DNA of 64,000 nt. It comes from Carposina sasakii. Its lineage: Eukaryota; Arthropoda; Insecta; Lepidoptera; Carposinidae. Positions 41,801-47,807 of this stretch are shown here, one piece after another (within the stretch, counting starts at the first letter, position 1; every line of letters starts with the position of its first letter). The stretch covers positions 4,960,001 through 5,024,000 of the forward strand of contig CP053148.1 of assembly GCA_014607495.2 (NCBI GenBank), read 5' to 3'. Under the pieces are notes generated by a model. That model was not told where the DNA came from. It searched no databases and saw only the letters and a program-made list of their open reading frames with translations. The position numbers were made by a program, and so were the translations under genes.

Positions 41801-44800
41801 CAAATGCAAATAGAATTCGCTTGTTGCGTGTCAGGCCGCCCGGGCCGGTCTCTTGTTGCTCACCACTTGAGAACAAATTGCGGACTTCATAAAGCCAGTT
41901 TTGAATATTAATAAACGCGCACAAACGATTCCGTCCTATGCGAATCCATTTACTTTGGCCCAGGCGATCGGCGAAGTGCGTCTGGGCCTGACGAACGCGA
42001 AATTGGAGAGGCGTTTGTTTATACTTCACATGGCTTTTTCGATTTTTTTCCTACAGATTAGAGTCCAAAGGGATATAATGTGGGCGAACGCATGCCAGGC
42101 GACAAAGCGGCACGGGAAAGTTTCAGAAGCACTGAGCTTGTGCGTGCTTATGCTCTTGCGTGACATGTAGTCGTCTAATGAATAATAAACAGCGCATGGC
42201 GACTCGCTACTCATTCATATCCATCCACAAAAGGCAGTAAGGCGCTTTTTACATAAAATTGAATTCGATCGAATGAATGTCAGCTTAAACTGCCAACAAT
42301 ATTGGCTTAGCGTTGAATAAATTTGTGAACTCTGTAAGTGTGCCACAAAATGTGGGGTTCTTCAGGCAATATACGAGTATAAACTACTATATTACTGTCT
42401 ACGATTCCCGTCAGTTTTGTATTTATAGAAGATGTAGTTCGATATTTTATACTTGATCGAACTCTGATAAAAAAAACATTATTCTTTCTAATTTCCACAT
42501 TTAAATTAATATAACTACATTGAAAATGTTTCCAGCACCTAAAAACCCGTCGCGTGCTGTCGCCGTTACTATTATTTTAATTACTTTCATTGTACGCAGG
42601 GGTCGTTAACATTTTGTTTTTTCTTTTTAATGCATATCGGTAAATTCGACGACAAATGCGGCCGACCGTAATTTCAGTAAGGGCCGGCGAGTAATGTCTT
42701 TCAGAACTATTCGCCGTGGAAAATGTGGGTTCAGTTGGTGACGTAGGTAATAATTAGTGTCTGGCCAGAGATCGATAGGAGGCGGGCAGCACTCTGTCAC
42801 AACGAAAGGCACCTTTAATAGCTTCGGGCAACATCGATACACTTCCGACATTTCGACTTGTAGGCTTTTAAACTGCGCCTCTAACTATTTATTCACTGGC
42901 ATCGTTATAGCAATACTCGGCCCCAACGAAATTGATACTTAGGGTCGATCAATGATCACTTCGGGCTTATGCTTAGTCAAAAGGTAAAAGGGTTTTATTC
43001 GTTTATACGTATAGATACGACTGCTTGTCAAAATTTTTAATTACCTTGCTTTTTACGAAGACCAATCACATGCGGTTGGTTCTTATTACGGACAGTCGAA
43101 AACACTGACACGGCGGGGGGTGCTCTGGATTGCCTCAATATGAAAATGCATCGGAATTATACATATTTGTTCAGTTCCCCCTGTGTATAGCGCGGGTGGG
43201 CAGACTGATTACTGCCATTACCTTGGCTGAGCTAGAACATGTTTATCCATTCCAATAACAAAAAAAAAACAGGTGGTTTGAATATTTTGCATTAAAAGCT
43301 ATTAAAAGCTTTAGGACAATTTACTTACTCGTATAGTGTGGAAGTTATTACTATACAGAAATGCGCGTGATTAAAACTCTAACGGTTAGTAACATACCTT
43401 CTGTTTCGGAAAATAATTATTGGGCATACCAACACACACGTGAGTAGGTAACCTAGTCTAAGCTACTAGTAAATTATACTAAATATAAAATAAATACCAA
43501 CATAATTTCCGTAGATAAAGTCACGCCTACATTACACCTACACTAACGAAGTAAGTGGCAATGTTTAGGCAGTTTTTGTTAATAATAGGACCCTTAACTA
43601 ACCCAATGAATAAATAAATATATAACCTATTTCCGTGTGTCTAATAAAATAATAGTGTATTTGTAAATTTGTATAGGAAAGCATCGTGCAAAACTTATAT
43701 TTGCACGATGCTTTCCTTTACAAATGAAACGTACGTAATCTAATGCCTTACTTTTTTACAACAATGCCTATTAATAATTGTGATTTCAATTTCGTGTTAT
43801 TTCATGTTTTTTATTACATTAAGACGAAACTTCTACTCTGCTGAAAGTAATTAAAACTTTTGGCTAACCTAAATTAAGTATTTAATAATATCAAACATTG
43901 TTTGTCCCAGTAACCACAATAGGGTCATTTTTTATTTCTATACAGGGTGTAACAAAAGGGGTATGTTAAGCGAGAAGCTACGTAAATAGCCCACTATAGA
44001 GAACCTATCCCCAAAATTTGAGACTCGAAATCACAGGTTTATTTTTCCCGATAGTATGGAGAATTTTTAAATATCTCAGAAATTTTCATACAATCTTGAA
44101 AAATAATTGGGAAAAATAAACATGTGATTTCGAGTTTCAAATTTGGTGTATAGGTTCTCTACAGTGGGCTATTCACGTAGCTTTTCGGTTAACATACCCT
44201 TTTTGTTACACCCTGTATACATATAATAAAAATGTAACGGATCGCTGTCTGTACATGGAAGATATATGAGAAAAAATATTATAGGAGACCTTTATCAACG
44301 CAATAGTACCCAAAACAATGATTTTTGAAATTTTTGTCTGTTTGTCGGTTTATCTGTACGTTTGTGCACGCTAATCTCAGAAACGGCTGAACTGATTTCG
44401 ATGCAGTTTTCACGAATATATTGTGACAGGTCCCACTTAACATATAGGCTATTTATTATCACGGGAAAATGTTTTTATCCCGGATAATTTCGATATTTTG
44501 TTTTTTCTGTAGTCCACGCAGACGGAGTCGCGGGCGTCCACTATAACCAAATAAATTGTAATTTTACATATAGGTATGATTTTGATAATTTATTCTGATA
44601 AGCATAAAGTGTTATTAAGATTCATCCATAGGAAACTACCCCATTCAAATGTACTTATGAACTTAATTTTATTTTAATCAAGTGGGTTAACGGTTTCACA
44701 TTCATCACAGATATTGCAAGGCATGATAAAAGAAATCCAAAATTTTTAAAAATTATTAATAAAGAAATGGAAAAAATTCCTCACCCGGGTGGGAACCGAA

Positions 44801-47800
44801 CCCACGACCTCTGCATTCCATGCCAGCGCTCTTACCACTGAGCCACCGGGTCAATTACTCGGATGACGAATTTTACCATCTCTTTTTGAAATTACATTAT
44901 TGGAAACGTTATTTTTTTTCATCCCGATAGCTATACATAAGCCAATCTCGGCAAACAAAGCTGAATCCCTCAGCACAATGTTTTAATGATGAAACGATCA
45001 ACCATATCCTAACGGATTACATCATGGAGAAGTGTTTTTATCTTAGTCAAGATATTATATATTATAAAATTATTATTAATAAAGAAATGGAAAAAAATTT
45101 TTGTTCCACCCAACCAAATTAAAGTAAAAGTTTGAGTCTCCAGGAAAGAAAGCTCTCTACGACGAACAGGGAAAACGTCGTTTCGTTTTCAATAATTATT
45201 TGTCCTGGCAAGAGCGCTAGTATGTTTATATGTAATTGTAACATAGTTTCGTAATATTTTGTTTAGTTCTATAAGAATCAGTGGACATTGCTATGTAATA
45301 GAATGAAAACGTAACAAATGATGTGGAAACAAAGCCGAAATGTGCCGAAGACGGAAACGAACGGGTATTGTTTTATCGGAATTGGAGGAGCCGTGCGCAG
45401 ATATTTGCAATTGTGATTGAAAAATTGGAATGTTAGGTTTTGGTGCTCTGCTCCACTTTCGAATCTATGCCACATTCAGTACACTTCACATCGATTTTCT
45501 CAACATAAAAAAAATAAAGATTTCTTACTGCACTGTGCATAAAATTTGTAATAGTTAAGAGTCAGAAAAATCGTCTATCAAACTAACTTTTTCGACGTAT
45601 TTTAAACAATAGTTAGCTTATAACTACCGATTAACAACCGATTCTAAAGAAATAAAAATATACCTACTCTCAACCAAAACTCTCAAACAAAAAAAAAAAC
45701 ATTTTTATACACAAATTTCTAACTTATTTCATTTTGTTATTTTATATTGTATACAGAAATATACAGAGAAATCGATACTTTATATGTGTATAAAAGTGCC
45801 GTTAAAAGATGTTATCAAAAAAAAAAAAAACTGTAGATTCCGCTGAAAAGCCTGTATTCTGCGGTTCGCATAGTCAAAATTACTTGGGAAATATTTGAAA
45901 AACGTTCACTCACATGCCTTGGGTACGTACCTACATAGAGCCTACACAAGCGCCCCTGTAAAGCATAACAGCATACCAGATAGGTACACAATGTATGTGT
46001 AACCTACCCACGCTAATAATATTTAACCTGTGCTTGTGAAAACGCGAGATTGATGAATTACTGTTAAATTCTTAGCCTATACCTGACAAAATACATAGCA
46101 CATTTATAATAGTTTCCATCATTCGTTCAATGAAAGAAAAAGGTTCAAAATTTTATTATACAAATCTAAATATGTACTCTAATAATCAGCTCATTAAACT
46201 TCCCTATGAGTGTTACATACATACATACTAATCACGTCCCCATTCCTTATGAGTGTTATACTAACATAAATACGGATCTCCATCTAAGATAAATTATTTC
46301 AATTATGAAATTAAAAAAATCGTCAAACTTCGTGTCAAAAAACGTGTCCAGTTTCGCCCAACTTACCTCTGAGTCGGCCAATGAAGAAGAATACAAAAAG
46401 TACAATAATAATATGTCCTAGAAATAAGATTAATATTCAACGCAGCTCCGTCAGACAGGATAGCGATTGATTAATATGCTGACTTTGCCAATTTTACGTA
46501 AGTTCATTTTACAGAATTGCATTTACCTATTGATTGACATTTATTTTGCAAGAAATATTAGTAAACTAAAACAATAAAGCTGTAAAAGAATGTGATAATT
46601 AATTTTGCTTCTAATGAAGTTACTTGCTAAACTAACCTAACGCATTGAGTTGGCCTGTAATACATAATAGTGATAAAGGAGGAATAATTAAATTAAAATT
46701 AAATCATAAAAATCTTTATTTTACAATCAACTATCCTTCTAGCTATCTACTTAAACCAGGATCTGTAAAATGTGTCATAGACACCACAATTCCATTACAT
46801 TCCCTACAATGAAGCTTCAAGTGTAGTAGGCGAACTAGGCGATGGAGGTGGTCTTCCACTCCCGCACCACTCGGGGCGAACCCGGGCGGCCTATATTTCT
46901 CATTAGCCCCGTCCCCCCTTAAGGATCGTTCCTCTCACTACGTTATGACTATCCCACTATTATGTACACTCAATTCATATTTCACTTCATAAAAGTGCGA
47001 ATACTTTTTTTTACCAAAATATTATTCGAAATAGTGTGCGAAAACTAAAACTTTGGTTTTTCGTGAGCTTGTTCACAAATTACGTTTTCTTTATTTATGT
47101 TTTATCTTCTCCCGTTTTTTGACGTGAAACGTCTTTAAAATCGCGCCGACACATACGGGTACCAGGTTTAAAAACTGGACCGTAACGAAAAGGTCTATAT
47201 CATCGTACCTTAATAATTAAAAAACTATTGGTCTTAGAAACAAAAATGTGGTGTAAATATTTCACTTATATAGTCAGCTCGCTGTTATGACATTGAGTTC
47301 GTGTCGGGGTCAAGCGGGGGGGCGGGGGAGGGATACTGCGATAACTGTGCGAAACCGGCGCTCACGCTTGTTTCTATTCAGTGTAACTCGTGACTCCGAC
47401 TTTATAGCGTGGTGATTCTTTCGTGTGTTTGTCAAGTTTATTTGAACCGATTGATTTATACAAAAATAAGTGTAATTTGGACAGTATTTATATCTATACT
47501 AATATTATAAAGCTGAAGAGTTTGTTTGTTTGTTTGTTTGAACGCGCTAATCTCAGGAACTACTGGTCTGATTTGAAAAATTCTTTCAGTGTTAGATAGC
47601 CCATTTACCAAGGAAGGCTACAGTCTATACAACAACCTGCCCGGCTTCGCACGGGTACAACGCCCCCTCACGCGGACGAAGTCGTGGGCGGCTGCTATTT
47701 AAAATAACCAGAAAGTGACAATAAATATATAAACATTTGCTATGTATTTTATGTTTCTATTACGTACCTGTTCTTTTTTTTATTAAAATACTTAAAACAG

Positions 47801-47807
47801 CGTCCAT
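4449..47807 (-). CDS. Ddr: discoidin domain receptor tyrosine kinase (whole gene span, 13 firm plus 2 proposed exons)
   Basis: Collagen-receptor-type tyrosine kinase of the DDR family. Joining 47768-47807, 46367-46417, 25298-25403, 16314-16545, 14601-14748, 11839-12003, 11149-11279, 10372-10579, 9396-9851, 8918-9099, 8051-8173, 7101-7210, 5848-6099, 5146-5392 and 4449-4640 gives 2643 nt: 880 residues plus TGA, against 855 for human DDR2. Layout: signal peptide about 1-31; discoidin domain C33-C189; discoidin-like domain about 193-360; Lys/Ala/Pro-rich stalk 366-398; transmembrane helix about 400-424; juxtamembrane region 425-590 with [11 protein letters not shown] and NYDYAVP; kinase about 600-875 with VAVK (K640), HRDLAARN (D731), DFG (D749) and the DDR-type activation loop YTGDYY. 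Every junction is GT-AG and in phase. The family binds collagen and autophosphorylates; ligand and role here are inferred. Odd: AEGAFG in place of GEGxFG, and Asp in place of the alpha-C Glu. Confidence 0.9.
5146..5392 (-). CDS. Ddr: Ddr exon 14: catalytic and activation loops
   Basis: Encodes residues 736-817 after the split Arg735 (AG|A). It holds NILV, the DFG motif (KISDFG, D749), the activation loop with Y757, Y761 and Y762 in the DDR-typical pattern YxGDYY, the P+1 segment LRWASWESI that replaces APE in this family, and [10 protein letters not shown] of helix F. Acceptor CTGCAG, donor AATGAT|GTAAGT. Helix F has Ala where human DDRs have Gly (DVWAFGVTL). Confidence 0.95.
5655..5750. repeat. 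short imperfect tandem array (ttcgccgaa / ttgccaa)
   Basis: In the intron between exons 13 and 14, two alternating words, ttcgccgaa (also ttcgcagaa) and ttgcca(a/g), recur about every 25-30 nt over roughly three units. It is a degenerate minisatellite. No coding potential is visible. Confidence 0.5.
5848..6099 (-). CDS. Ddr: Ddr exon 13: kinase N-lobe helix C to HRD loop
   Basis: Encodes residues 652-734 between split Arg651 (AG|G) and Arg735. It includes helix C ([10 protein letters not shown]), hinge region [11 protein letters not shown] and the catalytic loop start FVHRDLAA with catalytic D731. Acceptor TTTTCAG, donor AG|GTATGTG. Aligned by eye to human DDR2 (FLKEIKIM), the helix C glutamate that pairs with the VAVK lysine is Asp657 here. 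Confidence 0.95.
6295..6668 (+). mobile_element. 3' fragment of RTE-type LINE (reverse transcriptase C-terminus and tail)
   Basis: The plus-strand reading [18 protein letters not shown], followed by [15 protein letters not shown], is typical of the C-terminal end of insect endonuclease-reverse transcriptases. After DGR the frame is broken by a stop and shifts, then the conserved end gaggcctacgtccagcag and a tgacgacga tail follow. It is a 5'-truncated decayed copy lying antisense in the Ddr intron. Confidence 0.8.
7101..7210 (-). CDS. Ddr: Ddr exon 12: kinase beta 2-3 with VAVK lysine
   Basis: Encodes residues 615-650. It begins VYVAEADG, finishing the glycine loop from exon 11, and carries [10 protein letters not shown], whose K640 is the ATP-anchoring lysine. 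Acceptor CTATTAG|GTATAT, donor GAGAG|GTATATC. Length 110 nt, phase 0 to phase 2, fits both neighbours. Confidence 0.93.
7353..7648. mobile_element. MITE with about 46 bp terminal inverted repeats
   Basis: The sequence running from ttataatcagaggtcggaat to gtacttgca near the left end is repeated in reverse complement at 7600-7648. The 200 bp interior has no ORF. It sits in the intron between exons 11 and 12. Confidence 0.75.
7729..7978 (-). mobile_element. tRNA-derived SINE, near full length
   Basis: On the minus strand it starts GACGGCCGATTGGTGTAG (A-box-like) and has a perfect B box GGTTCGAATCC about 50 nt later, as in RNA polymerase III promoters. A body with GAGTCATGGATGTTTATATA and GTGGGACTAGGTCAA follows, then an AATATTTATTTATA tail. 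This is a widespread lepidopteran SINE type. It lies in the same orientation as Ddr. Confidence 0.8.
8051..8173 (-). CDS. Ddr: Ddr exon 11: juxtamembrane to glycine loop
   Basis: Encodes residues 574-614 (41 codons, phase 0 at both ends). [20 protein letters not shown] covers the pre-kinase segment (human DDR2 [20 protein letters not shown]). The loop lacks its first glycine: A608-E-G-A-F-G613. Acceptor GTCGACAG, donor ACG|GTCAGT. Confidence 0.93.
8840..8907 (+). mobile_element. LINE 3'-terminal fragment
   Basis: Sequence ggaggttgttgggatgcctatgttcag followed by ggctgaaaatgatta matches the 3' end also seen at 11455-11530 and resembles RTE-type LINE ends. It stops about ten bases from the exon 10 donor. 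Confidence 0.55.
8918..9099 (-). CDS. Ddr: Ddr exon 10: juxtamembrane region
   Basis: Encodes residues 514-573 after split Ala513 (G|CA). It begins [12 protein letters not shown], containing a YxxP-type phosphotyrosine motif as in human DDR2 (TYAVP), then a charged region [20 protein letters not shown] with potential phosphosites and basic runs. Acceptor TTTGTGTCAG, donor AGG|GTGAGT. Confidence 0.92.
9396..9851 (-). CDS. Ddr: Ddr exon 9: stalk, transmembrane helix and juxtamembrane
   Basis: Encodes residues 362-512. The extracellular stalk has an N-glycosylation sequon (NHT, 366-368) and a Lys/Ala/Pro-rich run. The membrane helix is near 400-424 ([19 protein letters not shown] onward to FLII) and is followed by the basic stop-transfer HRHKHRK. 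The cytoplasmic part has [19 protein letters not shown], a motif cluster shared by invertebrate DDRs. The helix contains Gly and Ala small residues that could support dimer packing, which is inference. Acceptor TAAACAG, donor TCGG|GTACG. Confidence 0.95.
9985..10120 (-). repeat. fragment of lepidopteran 'cagtccactgctggacgtag' LINE-end repeat
   Basis: Contains ctattgcagtccactgctgg and acgtaggccttccccaggct in the orientation that reads as a LINE 3' end on the minus strand. It is related to the longer copies at 29490 and 49524, but decayed. Confidence 0.7.
10165..10366 (+). mobile_element. 5'-truncated tRNA-derived SINE, ending at the exon 8 donor
   Basis: Same family as 7729-7978 in the other orientation: ctgcgaccccatagctcatg, a decayed B box, then aagtcatggatgtttccata and an attatttatttattta tail. 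The tail ends five bases from the exon 8 boundary, so part of the intron just inside the donor comes from the SINE. Confidence 0.7.
10372..10579 (-). CDS. Ddr: Ddr exon 8: end of discoidin-like domain
   Basis: Encodes residues 292-360 and the first base of Asp361. [19 protein letters not shown] and [20 protein letters not shown] match the C-terminal strands of the DDR DS-like domain (human DDR2 FADTWMMFSEITFQSD). NVS (sequon) is present. Acceptor CTCGTCAG, donor CTCCG|GTATGTAAA. Confidence 0.93.
10975..11135. mobile_element. nonautonomous element, family A (acagatgtttttt ... cgttgacgaccaaaaat)
   Basis: Shares its left part (caacgaaggctacgtactct) with 63710-63860 and its right part (aacgttgacgaccaaaaat) with 40780-40930. 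The two ends look like imperfect inverted repeats of each other. It ends about 15 nt from the exon 7 boundary. Confidence 0.6.
11149..11279 (-). CDS. Ddr: Ddr exon 7: discoidin-like domain, middle
   Basis: Encodes residues 249-291. [19 protein letters not shown] and [10 protein letters not shown] match the human DDR2 segment with YVGWRNES and VHCNNMFAKGV, including the conserved Cys. NDS is a possible glycosylation sequon. Acceptor TGTACTTAG, donor CAG|GTACAA. Confidence 0.93.
11385..11540 (+). mobile_element. LINE 3' fragment (decayed)
   Basis: [16 protein letters not shown] and its shifted frames, then gaggagtatggtcagcattg and an atgatgatcatgatgat tail, resemble the extreme 3' end of RTE-type elements. 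Antisense in the intron between exons 6 and 7. Confidence 0.6.
11839..12003 (-). CDS. Ddr: Ddr exon 6: start of discoidin-like domain
   Basis: Encodes residues 194-247 with split Ala193 and Gly248. [14 protein letters not shown] and [19 protein letters not shown] match human DDR2 (GLVSYNAPAG, YDGAVGYSMTEGLGQLTDG). Acceptor TTCCGCAG, donor AAGG|GTAGC (weaker than the rest). The upstream-gene shadow ORFs on both strands here are not coding. Confidence 0.92.
12004..14600. other. intron 5, mostly featureless
   Basis: 2.6 kb of AT-rich intron. Short ORFs at 13427 and 14158 have no protein-like features. The only recognisable repeat is a SINE tail near 14430. Confidence 0.6.
14430..14495 (-). repeat. 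SINE 3' tail fragment
   Basis: aaaattattaataaagaaatg followed by cacccgagtgag matches the tail and tRNA-end of the SINE at 44742-44856, in the same orientation. Only the 3' end is kept. Confidence 0.5.
14601..14748 (-). CDS. Ddr: Ddr exon 5: end of discoidin domain
   Basis: Encodes residues 144-192. [15 protein letters not shown] and [11 protein letters not shown] are diagnostic of the last strand of DDR discoidin domains; C189 closes the disulfide with C33 in the family. Acceptor TTTCCAG, donor AATG|GTAAGC. Confidence 0.95.
15255..15500. repeat. interspersed repeat B, uninterrupted copy
   Basis: Shares ccgaaacgca(c/a)ccactaacg, aacgaaacgcggtgcgaagc, acgcatcggtcgc and ctgagcgtct(a)taacggttcc with the flanks of the TIR element at 53383-54231, in the same order and orientation. 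This copy lacks the insertion. Function and class unknown. Confidence 0.7.
16314..16545 (-). CDS. Ddr: Ddr exon 4: discoidin domain core
   Basis: Encodes residues 67-143 after split Arg66 (AG|G). [30 protein letters not shown] and [13 protein letters not shown] match the F5/8 type C fold of DDRs (human [20 protein letters not shown]), including the loops that form the collagen-binding trench in the family. Acceptor CTCCCCAG, donor GAG|GTGCGT. Confidence 0.95.
18990..19640. repeat. interspersed repeat with a 154 bp tandem duplication
   Basis: A unit starting atcaggtcctcgtcaattag at 19022 recurs at 19176 (period 154), both followed by gagcccaaactcgatgggtt and cagggttacgtctcct. It continues into a tail with aaaccgcattaaaatcgg and ataacaccccgtcgtttttg, a common lepidopteran repeat end, containing an (AC)n(AG)n microsatellite at 19556-19588. 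Confidence 0.7.
20138..20270. repeat. repeat C with palindromic arm
   Basis: cactatgggtgcgcccacca through cctccactgacccatagtg, followed by an arm aatgtttgaacttc. The core and the reverse complement of the arm reappear at 52745-52830. A 12 bp direct repeat, tagctaaaccct, lies on both sides. Confidence 0.6.
25049..25127. repeat. decayed copy of hairpin family D
   Basis: gattttccaatggtcagatagcc and the closing tttgaaaaatcagccct resemble the ends of the perfect hairpin at 62340-62482. Confidence 0.5.
25298..25403 (-). CDS. Ddr: Ddr exon 3: N-terminus of discoidin domain
   Basis: Encodes residues 32-65 with split codons at both ends. [20 protein letters not shown] matches the human DDR start [21 protein letters not shown], so C33 is the first discoidin cysteine. 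Acceptor TTGTTGCAG, donor GGCAG|GTAAGG. The signal peptide must lie on earlier exons. Confidence 0.94.
26360..26830. repeat. candidate MITE with repeated gataattatc palindromes
   Basis: gataattatc and close variants occur at 26369 and in clusters at 26385-26435 and 26740-26820, framing a roughly 300 bp interior. The ends (ggttcaaagtgataa and atatttcgaaacc) suggest inverted repeats. GATA-type motifs are dense. Confidence 0.45.
29490..29750 (-). mobile_element. LINE-end repeat, longer copy
   Basis: catcatcatcaccagcctat, cagtccactgctggacgtag, then cctcgtacgatacccacgg and ctgccggcaccacg. The minus strand reads as a LINE 3' end with tgatgatga tail. Nearly the same sequence is at 49524-49790. Confidence 0.75.
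31920..32118 (+). mobile_element. nonautonomous Helitron (Lep1-like)
   Basis: Begins TCTATACATATAATAAAATTG, contains aaacggctgaaccgatttcg and ends in GC-rich ggagtcgcgggcgtccactag (CTAG), inserted between A (31919) and T (32119), as Helitrons require. Related copies: 44213-44545 and 47493-47698. Confidence 0.75.
33541..33683. mobile_element. hairpin MITE
   Basis: Ends tatatcgtactttcggtg and the reverse complement of tatatcgcaccttcggtg are inverted repeats, with inner arms ccaaaaaatacataaagcaa and its complement. Confidence 0.7.
34660..34922. mobile_element. palindromic MITE, family E, copy 1
   Basis: TACAGGGTGTAAC...GTTACACCCTGTA ends; the two halves are near-complete inverted repeats (tatgttaagcgaaaagctat, gagactcgaaatcacat and complements). 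It is flanked by TA, suggesting a Tc1/mariner-type insertion. No ORF. Confidence 0.8.
35303..36350 (-). mobile_element. 5'-truncated LINE, CR1/Jockey-like reverse transcriptase C-terminus
   Basis: The minus-strand ORF 36343-35957 (128 aa) contains [18 protein letters not shown] and ARQ-type [19 protein letters not shown], resembling the C-terminal domain after the reverse transcriptase in CR1/Jockey elements. A 3' UTR follows with a (TG)n/(TGTGAG)n microsatellite (35780-35895) and a (TTA)n tail at 35305-35330. The 5' end is cut at a T-rich site near 36350. Confidence 0.65.
35780..35895. repeat. (TG)n / TGTGAG microsatellite
   Basis: gtgtgtgagtgagtgtgtgc units followed by a run of (gt), inside the LINE 3' UTR. 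Confidence 0.85.
36524..36600. repeat. decayed half of hairpin family D
   Basis: ttttccgatggtcagagagcc, aaagttgatgctgtct and gatcaagttttagagaaag match the hairpin at 62340-62482. Confidence 0.55.
38158..38240 (-). mobile_element. Helitron-like 3' end (minus)
   Basis: The minus strand reads gggaatttc..gacgacgtcgtgggaatccgctagt, a Lep1-type 3' end. A plus-oriented end lies at 38515-38598. Confidence 0.4.
38515..38598 (+). mobile_element. Helitron-like 3' end (plus)
   Basis: ggcttcgcaagggagtaatg, then gcgggcaaagccgtgggcgg and ctag(t), like the end at 47660-47698. Confidence 0.5.
39449..39642. mobile_element. hairpin MITE with 60 bp arms
   Basis: gaaactagttagg, aacaactttcactatggtggg and accaactccgaaatagtgaaa on the left are all present in reverse complement on the right, ending cctaactagtttc. 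Confidence 0.75.
40780..40930. mobile_element. nonautonomous element, family A, second copy
   Basis: aaaaatgctaggaaacgatg, ttccttgatcgggcgaaacg and ttgacgaccaaaaatcacctgta. It shares these with 10975-11135 and 63705-63860. Confidence 0.55.
43666..43726. repeat. short perfect hairpin
   Basis: ggaaagcatcgtgcaaa, a six-base loop, then the exact complement; arms extend imperfectly to atttgta/tacaaat. It may derive from two inverted copies of a repeat end. Confidence 0.7.
43941..44217. mobile_element. palindromic MITE, family E, copy 2
   Basis: Same ends (tacagggtgtaacaaaa ... ttttgttacaccctgta) and arms as 34660-34922. It is directly followed by a Helitron. Confidence 0.8.
44213..44545 (+). mobile_element. 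Helitron-like element, longer copy
   Basis: tatacatataataaaaatgtaacgg start, aacggctgaactgatttcg, gtccacgcagacggagtcg and gcgggcgtccacta end. It is related to 31920-32118, with an extra internal segment. Confidence 0.65.
44742..44856 (-). mobile_element. tRNA-derived SINE (second family)
   Basis: The minus strand starts GACCCGGTGGCTCAGTGGTA (perfect A box) and has B box GGTTCGGTTCC. D and T stems pair and six of seven acceptor pairs are kept, but the anticodon arm does not fold. A tail aaatttttcc/tttctttattaataa follows, repeated at 45068-45104 and 14430. Confidence 0.65.
46367..46417 (-). CDS. Ddr: Ddr exon 2 (proposed): signal-peptide hydrophobic core
   Basis: A 51 nt exon with acceptor TTATTTCTAG and strong donor AGAG|GTAAGT. 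In the frame required by exon 3 it reads [16 protein letters not shown], then A (G|CC) joined to QC of exon 3, giving a hydrophobic core and a cleavage-type end just before the discoidin domain. No in-frame ATG lies upstream before a TGA, so it must be internal, with entry phase 1 matching the donor at 47768. Too short for an ORF scan; not confirmed by transcript. Confidence 0.5.
46418..47767. other. proposed intron 1
   Basis: 1.35 kb. It holds a Helitron at 47493-47698, 70 bp from the exon 1 donor, and a GC-rich run (ggggggcgggggag, near 47320). Confidence 0.4.
47493..47698 (+). mobile_element. Helitron-like element near proposed Ddr exon 1
   Basis: A|TCTATACTAATATTATAAAG start, (gttt)n run, ggcttcgcacgggtacaacg and gacgaagtcgtgggcggctg, ending ctat in place of CTRR. 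Confidence 0.65.
47768..47807 (-). CDS. Ddr: Ddr exon 1 (proposed): start codon and signal-peptide n-region
   Basis: ATG at 47807 in a strong start context (AAGATGG), reading [13 protein letters not shown] and leaving one base before a good donor, ACAG|GTACGT. Phase 1 fits exon 2 exactly (split Gly14). The lysine/arginine-rich end precedes the hydrophobic core on exon 2, as expected for a signal peptide. Other starts cannot be excluded, and the 5' UTR has two short uORFs. Confidence 0.45.

Larger units (their letters stand above)
25404..46366. other. intron 2 (21 kb), repeat-filled
   Basis: No further Ddr exon was found. Content is transposon fragments (listed) and AT-rich sequence with short random ORFs. 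If the proposed upstream exons are wrong, the true signal-peptide exon could lie here or outside the window. Confidence 0.5.

Noticed and set aside
44783..44853. Possible tRNA gene
   Set aside because: The anticodon arm does not pair and the 3' tail is shared with other fragments, so it is a SINE head.
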